A stretch of DNA of 56,528 nucleotides from Rhizobium sp. ASV8. Lineage in GTDB: Bacteria; Pseudomonadota; Alphaproteobacteria; Rhizobiales; Rhizobiaceae. The position numbers and the translations under genes are program-made. Each line of letters begins with the position of its first letter. Positions within the stretch are counted from its first letter, which is position 1. The notes under the pieces were generated by a model. It was not told the DNA's origin, made no database searches, and saw only the letters and a list, made by a program, of their open reading frames with translations. Shown in pieces: positions 17,322 to 26,628 of this stretch. Where the stretch lies: assembly GCF_016429255.1 (NCBI RefSeq), contig NZ_JAELUG010000031.1:1-56528 (forward strand). The letters are read 5' to 3'.

Positions 17322-18609
17322 TCTTGGCCCAGAACTTCCAGAACGGCGGCTTCTTTGCCGGCTCGGTCTGTGCGGTCTCGACAGCCGGATTCTGCGCATA
17401 GGCGAGCGCGCTGACGGCGGGGCCGGAGTTCATCGGGTTCGCCATCGGGATCGGGATGTTCACCGGAGCATTGGCCGCAACCAGCGGGCCGCCGGCCTGC
17501 GGTGCCGCTGCGTCAGGCGCTGCCGTTGCCAGGCGGATGCTTGCCGTCGTCGTCGGGCTGGCGACGGTGCCTCCGCGCGCGACCTGCTGAGCCGACTGGT
17601 TGGACATCATCGATTCGAGATCTGTGACTTTCATCATCTTGCCGGCAGCAAGTGCGGTGCCTGTCGGGGCATAGGCAAGATCGTGGCCCTTGCGCTGCTT
17701 GGCGACGACGGCCTTACGCTCGGCCTCGGTCGGATCGTACCAGGCCATGTCGCTGTATTTCTTCGTCGCCGCGCCATAATCGGCCTGATACTGCTTGTCG
17801 TAGTTGGCAAGCGCCACCTGCAGGGCGGGCGGTGTCGTCATGGCAGGGCATTTGCCGCCGGCGTTGAATGGACCGCTGGCCTGCTGGTTGAAGACATATT
17901 TCTTCTCGCAGACTTCCACTTCCGGCGGCCGCTTGGTGACTTCGAAATTGTCGTAGCCGACCTTCAGCATCTTCCAGAATTCGATATTCGGGCTGAGACG
18001 ATGCTTCCACATGTTCTCCGCTGTCATGCGGAAGGGGAAAGCTTCGAGCTGCACTGCTTTCTGGCCGCCCTTGAAGGCGTCGCGCGCGAAGGCATAGATT
18101 TCCAGCACCTGCTGGTCAGTCATGGAATAGCAGCCCGACGACGAGCAGGCGCCGTGGATCATGAGATTGTTGCCAGTGCGGCCATTGGCGGCGTCATACC
18201 GGTTCGGAAAGCCGGTGTTGATGGCAAGATAGTACTTCGAATTCGGGTTCAGGTTGGCCGGCGTCAGCATGTAGAAGCCTTCCGGCGCTTGCCGGTCGCC
18301 TTCCTTGACCTTGGGGCCGAGGCGGCCAGACCATGCACAGATGCTGTAGCTCGCAATGACTTCGAAACGGTTGCTCTGGTTCGCCTTCAGGATCTCCATC
18401 GTACCTTCTTCCTTGAAGATACGGATCATGATCGGCGAATTGCGATCCATGCCCTTCTTTGCCATATCGGCGACGATGTGGCTGGGCAGCGGCTGTTCGA
18501 CCTTGTTCTTTACCTTCGACAGGTCGATCGACGCCGTATCGAGTGCGTCATTGCAGCCAGCGAGAGCCAGCGCCATCAGGGAAACATAAGCAAGGTGACG
18601 GATGCGCAT
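17314..18609 (-). CDS. L,D-transpeptidase (YkuD/YafK type) lipoprotein
   Basis: The 431-residue lipoprotein has a signal peptide MRIRHLAYVSLMALALAGC with a lipobox Cys at 19. The YkuD catalytic motif is IHGACSSSGCYSM (about residues 150-162; His-Gly-x3-Ser-x-Gly-Cys). The region KVKEGDRQAPEGFYML is the preceding substrate block typical of YafK-like L,D-transpeptidases. They make 3-3 peptidoglycan crosslinks, link lipoproteins to the wall or cleave such links. The C-terminal 150 residues are low-complexity and Pro/Ala rich (PIPMANPMN). In-frame ATGs at 18624 and 18687 are possible alternative starts. It overlaps the TusA-like gene by 8 bp. Confidence 0.86.
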   Translation of the reverse strand: MRIRHLAYVSLMALALAGCNDALDTASIDLSKVKNKVEQPLPSHIVADMAKKGMDRNSPIMIRIFKEEGTMEILKANQSNRFEVIASYSICAWSGRLGPKVKEGDRQAPEGFYMLTPANLNPNSKYYLAINTGFPNRYDAANGRTGNNLMIHGACSSSGCYSMTDQQVLEIYAFARDAFKGGQKAVQLEAFPFRMTAENMWKHRLSPNIEFWKMLKVGYDNFEVTKRPPEVEVCEKKYVFNQQASGPFNAGGKCPAMTTPPALQVALANYDKQYQADYGAATKKYSDMAWYDPTEAERKAVVAKQRKGHDLAYAPTGTALAAGKMMKVTDLESMMSNQSAQQVARGGTVASPTTTASIRLATAAPDAAAPQAGGPLVAANAPVNIPIPMANPMNSGPAVSALAYAQNPAVETAQTEPAKKPPFWKFWAKSE

Positions 18610-18837
18610 TCTGACTTGGCCCATAAATGCGAAGAGCGACAGCTCGATCTGTTTCGCCGCTCCCCTCGAAGCATGAAACGGAATCATAGAAGGCTTATAC
18701 TTGAGAAATCCTTACCAGCCTATGACGTGGCTGAGCCTCGCTGGCAAGTTTTTCTTTGCCATAACGCTTCGATAACAGGAATGTGGCCAAGATTTGGCCT
18801 CATTCCCTTTTTGCGATCAAATTTTGGCACTGCTGCC

Positions 18838-18943
18838 TACAGCATCGGCCCGAAAATCTGATAGGATTTTCGGAAAGCCTGATGCGTAGAGGAAGAGAAA
18901 TAGAGCGACCTTTGTGCTTCCGAAGGAAGCACGGCGCTCTAGA
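18838..18943. repeat. RIME-like palindromic repeat, family C, copy 1
   Basis: It starts TACAGCATCGGCCCGAAAAT, forms a hairpin CGAAAATC/GATTTTCG, and ends with a second hairpin GTGCTTCCGAAGGAAGCAC next to GGCGCTCTAGA. The minus-strand TAG stop of accA (18939-18941) lies inside its terminal CTCTAGA. A second copy in the same orientation is at 52066-52171 next to argH. Confidence 0.8.
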
Positions 18944-19892
18944 GATTGCGGCCGATATTCAGGAACTTCTGGCGGCGATCGTTGCGCAGTTGGTCGCCCG
19001 AACGGCTGGAAAGCTCGCTAAGTGCATTGGCAATGATGTCGCCGGTGGCGGCGATCACGCTCTGCGGATCGCGATGCGCGCCGCCGAGGGGCTCCGGAAT
19101 GATGCCATCGATCACGCCGAGGCTCTTCAGATCGTCGGCAGTGATTTTCATGGCGGTTGCGGCTTCCTTGGCGCGGGTGGAATCGCGCCACAGGATCGAG
19201 GCCGCACCTTCGGGCGAAATCACGCTGTAGATGGAGTGCTCAAGCATATAGACCCGGTTGCCGACGGCGATGGCGATGGCGCCGCCGGAGCCGCCTTCGC
19301 CGATGACGATCGAGACGATCGGGACCCTGAGGCCAAGGCTGAGCTCGGTCGAGCGGGCAATCGCCTCCGCCTGGCCGCGTTCTTCCGCGCCAACGCCCGG
19401 ATAGGCGCCTGCCGTGTCGACGAGCGTGATCACCGGAATCTGGAAACGATCTGCCATCTCCATGATGCGGATCGCCTTGCGGTAGCCTTCGGGGCGGGCG
19501 CTGCCGAAATTATGCTTCAGGCGGCTCTTGGTATCGTGACCTTTTTCCTGGCCGATAATGGCGACCGGCTGGCCACGGAAACGGGCAAAGCCCGCCTGGA
19601 TGGCTGCATCCTCGGAGAACTTGCGATCACCGGCGAGCGGCGTGAACTCTGTCAGCAGCGCATTGGCGTAGTCGACGAAATGCGGCCGCTGTGGATGGCG
19701 GGCGACCTGCGTCTTCTGCCAGGCGTTAAGCTTCGAATAGATATCGGCCGTCGCCTCGCGAACGCGAACTTCGAGCCGGTTCACTTCGTCGGAAGTGTCG
19801 ATGCTCTCGTCTTCGCTCGCCAGTTTCTTGAGCTCGTGAATCTTGCCTTCGAGATCCGAGATGGGTTTTTCGAAGTCGAGATAATTGTGCAT
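18939..19892 (-). CDS. accA: Acetyl-CoA carboxylase carboxyltransferase subunit alpha
   Basis: The 317-residue subunit transfers CO2 from carboxybiotin to acetyl-CoA together with AccD in the first step of fatty-acid synthesis. Visible family blocks are [20 protein letters not shown] at the N terminus, [35 protein letters not shown], the oxyanion-loop region [17 protein letters not shown], and [17 protein letters not shown]. The length matches bacterial AccA (about 317-320). It lies downstream of xerD on the minus strand with a 63-bp gap. Confidence 0.97.
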   Translation of the reverse strand: MHNYLDFEKPISDLEGKIHELKKLASEDESIDTSDEVNRLEVRVREATADIYSKLNAWQKTQVARHPQRPHFVDYANALLTEFTPLAGDRKFSEDAAIQAGFARFRGQPVAIIGQEKGHDTKSRLKHNFGSARPEGYRKAIRIMEMADRFQIPVITLVDTAGAYPGVGAEERGQAEAIARSTELSLGLRVPIVSIVIGEGGSGGAIAIAVGNRVYMLEHSIYSVISPEGAASILWRDSTRAKEAATAMKITADDLKSLGVIDGIIPEPLGGAHRDPQSVIAATGDIIANALSELSSRSGDQLRNDRRQKFLNIGRNL

Positions 19893-19955
19893 GAGGTGCG
19901 TTTCCGATCCTTTTGCGCGGGACGAGAGAAGGCGGCTTTAGCCAGTATGCCGGTC

Positions 19956-20930
19956 CTAATCCAGTTTTTTTGCCTGTTTGGCAAGAGGGTGATGCGTTTG
20001 CACGAGCTGATGTAGGCGTTCTTCCAGCACATGTGTATAGATTTGCGTGGTCGAAATGTCCGAATGGCCAAGAAGTTCCTGCACCACGCGCAGGTCGGCA
20101 CCGTTCGCCAGAAGATGACTTGCGAAGGCGTGGCGCATGACGTGCGGCGAGATCATCGAGGGCGTCAGCCCGGCGCGAATGGCGAGATCCTTCAGGTCGC
20201 GGGCGAATACCTGACGCGGCAGATAGCCTTGCTGGGAAGCTGCAGGAAAGAGCCAGGGGCTCTCGGCCACCGGCTGCTTTGCGCTTGCTGAGAGCTCCGC
20301 CTGCAGCCGCCCATAGGCCTTCAGCGCCGATATGGCCGATTGCGACAGCGGCACCAGCCGCTCCTTGTTTCCCTTGCCGCGAATGATCAGGAAGCGCCCT
20401 TCGTGGTCGAGCACCTTTGCCGGCAGCGTCACGAGTTCGCTGACGCGCATGCCGGTGGCATAAAGCAGTTCCAGCAGCACCAGCATACGCTGACGCTGCA
20501 GTTGGTCCGGACCGGCGACCGCCGCTTCGGTTTCCGCCTGGGTCAGGAGACGCGTCACTTCGTCGATGCCCATGGTTTTCGGAAGAGGGCGGCCCTTTTT
20601 CGGTGCGTCGAGGATTCCCGTGGGGTCATCGGTGCGTAGTCCTTCCGCATACAGGAACTTGTAGAACTGGCGCATTGCCGAGAGACGGCGCGCCTGAGAG
20701 GAGGGCTTGAAGCCCTGGGCCGAAAGGCCGGAGAGATAGGCGCCGAGATCGCTCGACCCGGCTTCGGTCAGGCGGACGCTGCGCTCCGACAGGAAGCCGT
20801 GAAGATCGTCGAGATCGCGCTCGTAGGATTGCAGCGTGTTGACCGCAGCGCCGCGCTCGGCGCTCATCATTTCCAGGAAAGCTTCCAGGTGCGCTCGGCC
20901 CAGATCTCTCACGCCCGCTCCAGCATTCAT
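19956..20930 (-). CDS. xerD: Site-specific tyrosine recombinase XerD
   Basis: The 324-residue recombinase resolves chromosome dimers at dif together with XerC during division. It has an N-terminal SAM-like DNA-binding domain ([17 protein letters not shown]) and a catalytic domain with the first Arg in [12 protein letters not shown], the box [35 protein letters not shown] and the nucleophile Tyr in TQIYTH. The start 20930 overlaps the stop of the upstream small membrane-protein gene as ATGA. The frame is open 33 codons more, but that extension overlaps the small gene. Confidence 0.93.
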   Translation of the reverse strand: MNAGAGVRDLGRAHLEAFLEMMSAERGAAVNTLQSYERDLDDLHGFLSERSVRLTEAGSSDLGAYLSGLSAQGFKPSSQARRLSAMRQFYKFLYAEGLRTDDPTGILDAPKKGRPLPKTMGIDEVTRLLTQAETEAAVAGPDQLQRQRMLVLLELLYATGMRVSELVTLPAKVLDHEGRFLIIRGKGNKERLVPLSQSAISALKAYGRLQAELSASAKQPVAESPWLFPAASQQGYLPRQVFARDLKDLAIRAGLTPSMISPHVMRHAFASHLLANGADLRVVQELLGHSDISTTQIYTHVLEERLHQLVQTHHPLAKQAKKLD

Positions 20931-21094
20931 GGCTTCACCGAACCCGTTACCGGAGGGTTGATGCGCTCCGAGGGAATACGGATGGTGATCTCGCGCGGCT
21001 GCGGATTGACGAAAAGAGCAAGCGCCCACATTGCCCCATATATCGATCCGCCGATCACCGCGCAGATGACAAGGAAGCGAAACAGGGTCGGCAT
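20927..21094 (-). CDS. Small single-pass membrane protein, translationally coupled to xerD
   Basis: A 55-residue protein (start [17 protein letters not shown]) with one hydrophobic helix at about residues 5-30 and a short polar tail ([18 protein letters not shown]). It is preceded by an excellent GAGGAGAG ribosome site 7 bp before the ATG. Its TGA stop shares ATGA with the xerD start, which argues that it is translated. I do not recognise the family; proteins of this kind between xerD and aroK are seen in Rhizobiales. Function unknown. Confidence 0.75.
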   Translation of the reverse strand: MPTLFRFLVICAVIGGSIYGAMWALALFVNPQPREITIRIPSERINPPVTGSVKP

Positions 21095-21177
21095 TCGAAT
21101 ACTCTCCTCGTCCCAGTCACAGGCCCGGCGACGCAATATTTATATCCATCAAGGGTTAGCTGAAGGATATTGCAGAC

Positions 21178-21846
21178 ATGTTTACACGGCGGCGTCTTGA
21201 CGCTACCGGCGCATTTGACGATACCGTTTCCAAAGAAATAGTGAATGGGCCTATGAGTGAACAAGTCCTGATCCTTGCCGAGAGCCTCAGAGACAAGGCG
21301 CGCGCCGCGCTGGGTCAGCGCAATCTTGTCCTTGTGGGATTGATGGGGGCAGGCAAATCCTCGGTCGGCCGGCTGGTCGCGCAGCAGCTCAGTATTCCCT
21401 TTGTCGATACCGATGCCGAAATCGAGCGCGTCTCGCGCATGACGATCGCCGAGCTCTTTGCCGCCTATGGGGAACAGGAGTTCCGGGCGCTGGAAACGCG
21501 CGTCATCAAGCGCCTTCTGCGCGGCGGCCCGCGCGTGGTTTCGACCGGTGGCGGCGCCTTCATCAACGACAGCACGCGGCAGCATGTCAAGCGCGGCAGC
21601 CTTTCCGTCTGGTTGAAGGCCGATCTCGATGTGCTCTGGGACCGGGTCAACAAGCGCGACACACGCCCCCTGCTCAAGACCGAAAATCCAAAACAGACCC
21701 TCGAGAACCTGATGAACGTGCGCTACCCGATCTATGCGGAAGCCGATCTCACGGTTCTGTCCCGCGATGTGAGCAAGGAAGTCATGGTCAAGGAAGTCCT
21801 TGCCGCCATCGCCGAGGGACAGAAAGCAGAAAGCAAAACTCCATGA
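21178..21846 (+). CDS. aroK: Shikimate kinase
   Basis: The 222-residue kinase phosphorylates shikimate at the 3-OH. It has Walker A GLMGAGKSSVGR, the shikimate-binding segment DTDAEIERVSRMTIAELF, EFRALETRV and STGGGAF, and the lid arginine in RDTRPLL. The start at 21178 has GAAGGA 10 bp upstream. An in-frame ATG at 21253 (MSEQVLILAESLRDK) gives 197 residues, closer to the family's usual length, but has no visible ribosome site. The stop overlaps the aroB start (ATGA). Confidence 0.95.
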   Translation: MFTRRRLDATGAFDDTVSKEIVNGPMSEQVLILAESLRDKARAALGQRNLVLVGLMGAGKSSVGRLVAQQLSIPFVDTDAEIERVSRMTIAELFAAYGEQEFRALETRVIKRLLRGGPRVVSTGGGAFINDSTRQHVKRGSLSVWLKADLDVLWDRVNKRDTRPLLKTENPKQTLENLMNVRYPIYAEADLTVLSRDVSKEVMVKEVLAAIAEGQKAESKTP

Positions 21847-22973
21847 ATGCGATCACACCGGCCTCCGCAGAACGTCTCGTGCGCGTGCCTCTCGGCGAGC
21901 GCGCCTATGATATTCTGATCGGCCCCGGCCTGGTCGCCAGAGCAGGGCGCGAGATCGCGACGCGGCTGAAGGGCCGCAGGGCCGCCGTCATCACCGACGA
22001 AAACGTCGCGCCCCATTACCTTGCTGCCTTGATTGCAAGCCTTGAAGCGGAAGGCATCCAGGCATCCAGCCTGGTGCTGCCGGCTGGCGAAAAAACCAAG
22101 AGCTTCGAGCATCTGATCACCGTCTGCGACGCCGTGCTGACTGCGCGTGTCGAGCGCAACGACGCCGTGATTGCGCTCGGTGGCGGCGTCATCGGCGATC
22201 TCTCGGGCTTTGCCGCCGGCATCGTACGACGCGGCGTTCGCTTCGTGCAGATCCCGACCTCGCTGTTATCGCAGGTGGATTCCTCCGTAGGCGGCAAGAC
22301 CGGCATCAATACCCGTCACGGCAAGAACCTGGTCGGTGTCTTTCACCAGCCTGATCTCGTGCTGGCCGATATCGATGTGCTGAATACGCTGAGCGAGCGC
22401 GAATTTCGCGCCGGTTACGCCGAAGTCGCCAAGTATGGTCTCATAGACAAGCCGGATTTCTTCGCCTGGCTCGAGACGAACTGGAAGGATATTTTCGCCG
22501 GAGGCGCCGCCCGCATGGAGGCGATTGCGGCAAGCTGCCAGGCGAAATCCGATGTCGTCGTTGCTGACGAGCACGAAAACGGGCCGCGCGCCCTGCTCAA
22601 TCTCGGCCACACGTTCGGCCACGCGTTGGAAGCGGCCACAGCCTATGACAGCAGCCGGCTGGTGCATGGCGAAGGTGTCTCGATCGGCATGGTACTCGCG
22701 CACGAATTTTCGGCACGCCTCAATCTGGCGAGCCCTGATGATGCCAAGCGCGTCGAGGCTCATCTCAAGGCCGTCGGCCTGCCGACGCGGATGAGCGACA
22801 TCCCCGGAGAGCTGCCGCCGGCCGAAACGCTGATGGATGCGATCGCCCAGGACAAGAAGGTCAAGAGCGGCAAGCTCACCTTTATCCTGACCCGCGGCAT
22901 CGGTCAGTCCTTCATTGCCGATGACGTGCCATCGTCCGAGGTTCTGAGCTTCCTGAAGGGAAAGCATCCCTGA
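21843..22973 (+). CDS. aroB: 3-dehydroquinate synthase
   Basis: The 376-residue enzyme cyclises DAHP to 3-dehydroquinate, using NAD and a divalent metal. The glycine-rich NAD site reads ALGGGVIGDLSGFAAGIVRRG. Ligands for substrate and metal are in PTSLLSQVDSSVGGKTGIN, EFRAGYAEVAKYGLI and LNLGHTFGHALE, with HGEGVSIGM. It overlaps aroK by 4 bp (ATGA) and touches the CorC-type gene at TGATG, so the three genes form one operon. The aroK-aroB pairing gives two shikimate-pathway enzymes together. Confidence 0.97.
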   Translation: MNAITPASAERLVRVPLGERAYDILIGPGLVARAGREIATRLKGRRAAVITDENVAPHYLAALIASLEAEGIQASSLVLPAGEKTKSFEHLITVCDAVLTARVERNDAVIALGGGVIGDLSGFAAGIVRRGVRFVQIPTSLLSQVDSSVGGKTGINTRHGKNLVGVFHQPDLVLADIDVLNTLSEREFRAGYAEVAKYGLIDKPDFFAWLETNWKDIFAGGAARMEAIAASCQAKSDVVVADEHENGPRALLNLGHTFGHALEAATAYDSSRLVHGEGVSIGMVLAHEFSARLNLASPDDAKRVEAHLKAVGLPTRMSDIPGELPPAETLMDAIAQDKKVKSGKLTFILTRGIGQSFIADDVPSSEVLSFLKGKHP

Positions 22974-24283
22974 TGACGGTCGAAGGCACGCTGGCTGTAT
23001 TGTTGGAATATTGGCCCGAGATCATTTCGATCGTCGCGCTGGTGTTGTTGTCGGCTTTCTTTTCCGGTTCGGAGACGGCGCTGACCGCCGTCTCGCGTAG
23101 CCGCATTCATACGCTCGAAGCGAACGGGGATGAGCAGGCCGGGATCGTACGTCGCCTGATCGAGCGTCGGGACCGGCTGATCGGCGCGCTGCTCATCGGC
23201 AACAACCTTGCCAACATCCTGGCCTCTTCGCTTGCGACCAGCGTGTTTCTCGGCCTGTTCGGCAATTCGGGTGTGGCGCTCGCGACCATTGCCATGACGG
23301 TCATCCTCGTCATCTTCGCCGAAGTGCTGCCGAAAAGCTGGGCGATTTCCACGCCTGATCGTTTTGCGCTCAATGTGGCCGGCACGGTCCGGCTCTTCGT
23401 TGCTGTCGTCGGCCCGGTGTCGAGTTTCGTCAACGCCATCGTCCGATGGATCCTCGGCCTGTTCGGCATCAACCTCTCGAAAGAGGTGTCGATGCTGTCG
23501 GCCCATGACGAACTGCGCGGTGCGGTCGATCTGCTGCACCGTGAGGGTTCGGTCGTCAAGGCCGACCGTGACCGTCTGGGTGGCGTGCTCGATCTTGGCG
23601 AACTGGAGCTTTCCGATATCATGGTGCATCGCACGGCGATGCGCGCCATCAATGCCGACGACGCGCCGGAAGTGGTCGTGCGCGCCATTCTCGACAGCCC
23701 CTATACGCGCATGCCGCTCTGGCGCGGTTCGATCGACAATATCATCGGCGTCGTGCACGCCAAGGATCTGTTGCGAGCGCTCGCGGAGCCGAATGTCGAG
23801 CCGGAGAATCTCGACATCGTCAAGATCGCCCAGAAACCCTGGTTCGTGCCCGACAGCACCAATCTCGAAGACCAGCTCAACGCTTTCCTGCGCCGCAAAC
23901 AGCATTTCGCCGTCGTTGTCGACGAATATGGCGAAGTCCAGGGTATCGTGACGCTTGAGGATATTCTCGAAGAGATCGTTGGCGATATTGCCGACGAGCA
24001 CGACATCGATATCCAGGGTGTGCGGCAGGAAGCCGACGGCTCGATCGTCGTCGACGGCGTTGTGCCGATTCGCGATCTTAACCGCGCGCTCGACTGGAAC
24101 CTGCCGGACGAGGAGGCAACGACGATTGCCGGCCTCGTCATCCACGAATCGATGACTATCCCGGAAGAGCGACAGGCTTTCACCTTTTATGGAAAGCGCT
24201 TCATCGTCATGAAGCGGGAAAAGAATCGCATCACCAAGCTGCGCATTCGTCCCGCCGAGACAGAAGAAGCGAAGCCGCAGTAA
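22973..24283 (+). CDS. CNNM/CorC-type (HlyC/CorC) transporter with DUF21 and CBS domains
   Basis: The 436-residue membrane protein has an N-terminal DUF21/CNNM domain with about four membrane helices (ALVLLSAFFSGSETALTAVS; AVVGPVSSFVNAIVRWILG), two CBS domains (MVHRTAMRAINADD region and EYGEVQGIVTLEDILEEIVG), and a C-terminal CorC_HlyC domain. Relatives act in magnesium or cobalt efflux, or as regulators of it; the old name hemolysin is misleading. The start overlaps the aroB stop by one base. Confidence 0.9.
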   Translation: MTVEGTLAVLLEYWPEIISIVALVLLSAFFSGSETALTAVSRSRIHTLEANGDEQAGIVRRLIERRDRLIGALLIGNNLANILASSLATSVFLGLFGNSGVALATIAMTVILVIFAEVLPKSWAISTPDRFALNVAGTVRLFVAVVGPVSSFVNAIVRWILGLFGINLSKEVSMLSAHDELRGAVDLLHREGSVVKADRDRLGGVLDLGELELSDIMVHRTAMRAINADDAPEVVVRAILDSPYTRMPLWRGSIDNIIGVVHAKDLLRALAEPNVEPENLDIVKIAQKPWFVPDSTNLEDQLNAFLRRKQHFAVVVDEYGEVQGIVTLEDILEEIVGDIADEHDIDIQGVRQEADGSIVVDGVVPIRDLNRALDWNLPDEEATTIAGLVIHESMTIPEERQAFTFYGKRFIVMKREKNRITKLRIRPAETEEAKPQ

Positions 24284-24298
24284 AGTTGCCGTCTGCTG

Positions 24299-24586
24299 CT
24301 ACCAGCGAACGGCCTCTCCGGGTGCTGCGGGCTCGACGGCTAGCGCATGCAGGCCGGCATCCAGCTCGGGCTTCAGCAACTCATTGATCGCCCTGTGGCG
24401 CGCGAGGCGCGGCATGCCCGTGAACTTGGCGGAAACGATTCGAATTCTTATATGGGTCTCGCCGGTTCCCGTCATGTCGGGCTGGTGGCCCGCATGCAGG
24501 TGGCTTTCGTTGATGACGGCGAGGCGCTCCGGTGCGAAAGCGTCGTTCAGCTTCGCTTCAATGCGGGATTGCAGTGTCGTTTCCAT
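24299..24586 (-). CDS. BolA-family protein
   Basis: The 95-residue protein has the BolA fold: TTLQSRIEAKLNDAFAPERL helix, INESHLHAGH with the conserved His, ETHIRIRIVSAKF strand and LARHRAINELLKPELDAGLHAL helix (FTGMPRLARHRA is the family's class II-KH-like motif region). BolA proteins bind monothiol glutaredoxins and 2Fe-2S clusters and act in iron homeostasis or stress response. It is convergent with the CorC-type gene (15-bp gap) and divergent from the J-domain gene. Arrangement BolA next to a J-domain gene and cobS is common in rhizobia. Confidence 0.93.
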   Translation of the reverse strand: METTLQSRIEAKLNDAFAPERLAVINESHLHAGHQPDMTGTGETHIRIRIVSAKFTGMPRLARHRAINELLKPELDAGLHALAVEPAAPGEAVRW

Positions 24587-24692
24587 ATTCCCGCGTCATC
24601 TCCGTTGCGAAAAAAGGCTCCCACAAAGCCTATAACATTCCCATTTGTCAATTCTTGTTGTGGGGTAATCGAGAGCCCATAATTAGGACGCC

Positions 24693-25313
24693 ATGAGACT
24701 TGATTCAAAATATTTCGATCGCATCCGTACTCGCCGCAAGCGCGCGCAGGAGCCCGAGCAGGGCCCGCCGACGTGCCAGTGGGACGGCTGCGACAAGCAC
24801 GGTACGCATCGCGCCCCGGTCGGGCGCAATGCGGAGGGGCAGTTCTTTTTGTTCTGCTTCGAGCACGTCAAGGAATACAACAAGGGCTATAACTATTTCT
24901 CCGGCCTCTCGGACGGCGAGATTGCGCGCTATCAGAAGGAAGCCATTACCGGCCATCGTCCGACATGGACGGTGGGGGTGAACAAGGCCGCCAAGAACAG
25001 TCCGCTCCAGTCCGATATCCGCTCCGGTTCCTATTCGCGCGTTCGGGATCCTTTCGGTTTCGTCAAGGAAGGCGAAGGACAGGGGCGCGGCCCGCGTTTC
25101 CCCGAGCAGCGCAAGCTGAAAACGCTCGAAGCCAAAGCATTCGACACGATGGGTCTGGGTGCCACGGCTACCGCGTCGGAAATCAAGCGCCGCTACAAGG
25201 AACTGGTGAAAATGCACCATCCCGATGCCAATGGCGGCGACCGTGGCTCCGAGGAGCGTTTCCGCGCCGTCATACAGGCCTATCAATTATTGAAACAGAA
25301 CGGTTTTTGTTAA
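24693..25313 (+). CDS. J-domain (DnaJ-like) co-chaperone
   Basis: The 206-residue protein carries a C-terminal J domain (about residues 147-206): FDTMGLGATATASEIKRRYK, then HPD in LVKMHHPDANGGDRG, then RFRAVIQAYQLLKQ. The N-terminal 90 residues contain Cys-x4-Cys (CQWDGCDKHGTHRAP) and FFLFCFEHVKEYNKGYNYFS, a possible small metal site of unknown role. It should stimulate an Hsp70. It is not the full DnaJ, having no Gly/Phe or zinc-finger region. It is divergent from bolA. Confidence 0.9.
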   Translation: MRLDSKYFDRIRTRRKRAQEPEQGPPTCQWDGCDKHGTHRAPVGRNAEGQFFLFCFEHVKEYNKGYNYFSGLSDGEIARYQKEAITGHRPTWTVGVNKAAKNSPLQSDIRSGSYSRVRDPFGFVKEGEGQGRGPRFPEQRKLKTLEAKAFDTMGLGATATASEIKRRYKELVKMHHPDANGGDRGSEERFRAVIQAYQLLKQNGFC

Positions 25314-25621
25314 TTCCCGTCCTTGCTCTCCGCCTTCAATCAGGTATGGTCCAAATCGGCTGAAGCCGCGGGCAACCGCGGCAGGGTGTGCTTTTGGCTG
25401 GCTGCACCTCGGCCAACTTTCCGGACGCGGCGTTTCTTGTCCGGGACTCTGTTCAAGGATGCTCGCAAGCGATCATTTCATCGCGCCGAGATTTTGCTTT
25501 AGTCCCGGAGAAGTATCGCCGCGTTCCGACCGAACGGATGTGGGCAACAAGCTGCGGCGTTTCGGAAAAAATGGCTGAGATTGATATGGCAGGGTGAAGA
25601 GCCACCCGCCCTGGAGACATG
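25314..25621. other. Intergenic region before cobS
   Basis: This 308-bp stretch holds a tight hairpin GCCGCGG-GCAA-CCGCGGC (25365-25382) with a GNRA loop, 52 bp after the J-domain stop and followed by a short GCTTTTGG; it may end the upstream transcript. A 69-codon frame at 25388-25597 lacks a ribosome site and any recognised feature, so I do not call it a gene. I see no cobalamin riboswitch (no B12-box-like motif). Confidence 0.5.
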
Positions 25622-26611
25622 ATGAGCAAGATTGACCTTGATATTTCCGAGATTCCCGACGCCACCGTTTCGGTCCGTGAAGTCTTCGGCATCGATTCCG
25701 ACATTCGCGTTCCCGCCTACAGCAAGGGCGGCGCCTACGTGCCCGACCTGGACACGGACTACCTGTTCGACCGCGAGACCACGCTCGCCATTCTCGCCGG
25801 CTTCGCCCACAACCGCCGCGTGATGATTTCGGGCTATCACGGCACCGGCAAGTCCTCCCACATCGAGCAGGTTGCCGCACGCCTCAACTGGCCTTGCGTG
25901 CGTATCAACCTCGACAGCCACGTCAGCCGTATCGATCTCGTCGGCAAGGATGCGATCGTCGTCAAGGACGGGCTGCAGGTCACCGAATTCAAGGACGGCA
26001 TTCTGCCCTGGGCCTACCAGCACAATGTCGCGCTCGTCTTCGACGAATATGACGCCGGCCGTCCGGATGTGATGTTCGTCATTCAGCGCGTGCTGGAATC
26101 CTCGGGCCGTCTGACCCTGCTCGATCAGAGCCGCGTCATCCGTCCTCACCCGGCCTTCCGCCTGTTCGCGACCGCCAACACCATCGGTCTCGGCGACACG
26201 ACCGGCCTTTATCACGGCACGCAGCAGATCAACCAGGCCCAGATGGACCGTTGGTCGATCGTGACGACGCTGAACTATCTGCCGCACAACAACGAAGTCG
26301 ACATCGTGCTGGCGAAGGTGAAGTCCTTCCGCAACGACAAGGGTCGCGATACCGTTTCCAAGATGGTGCGCGTCGCCGATCTGACGCGCGCTGCCTTCAT
26401 GAATGGCGATCTGTCGACCGTCATGAGCCCGCGTACCGTCATCACCTGGGCTGAGAATGCGGAGATCTTCGGCGATGTCGCCTTTGCGTTCCGCGTCACC
26501 TTCCTCAACAAGTGCGATGAGCTGGAGCGGCCGCTGGTCGCCGAGCACTATCAGCGCGCCTTCGGCGTCGAGCTGAAGGAAAGTGCTGCCAACATCGTGC
26601 TTGAAGCATAG
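25622..26611 (+). CDS. cobS: Aerobic cobaltochelatase subunit CobS
   Basis: The 329-residue AAA+ ATPase forms the CobS-CobT chaperone that drives insertion of cobalt into hydrogenobyrinic acid a,c-diamide by CobN. It has Walker [12 protein letters not shown] (about residues 60-70), Walker [15 protein letters not shown] and sensor region [14 protein letters not shown]. Adjacent ATGs lie at 25619 and 25622; the second has better spacing (5 bp) from GGAG. cobT follows 17 bp downstream. CobN is not in this window. Confidence 0.96.
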   Translation: MSKIDLDISEIPDATVSVREVFGIDSDIRVPAYSKGGAYVPDLDTDYLFDRETTLAILAGFAHNRRVMISGYHGTGKSSHIEQVAARLNWPCVRINLDSHVSRIDLVGKDAIVVKDGLQVTEFKDGILPWAYQHNVALVFDEYDAGRPDVMFVIQRVLESSGRLTLLDQSRVIRPHPAFRLFATANTIGLGDTTGLYHGTQQINQAQMDRWSIVTTLNYLPHNNEVDIVLAKVKSFRNDKGRDTVSKMVRVADLTRAAFMNGDLSTVMSPRTVITWAENAEIFGDVAFAFRVTFLNKCDELERPLVAEHYQRAFGVELKESAANIVLEA

Positions 26612-26628
26612 GGAAGAGCCGACACATC

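Noticed and set aside
25314..25621. Cobalamin riboswitch before cobS
   Set aside because: No B12-box-like motif found. Later genes of the aerobic pathway are often not under riboswitch control.
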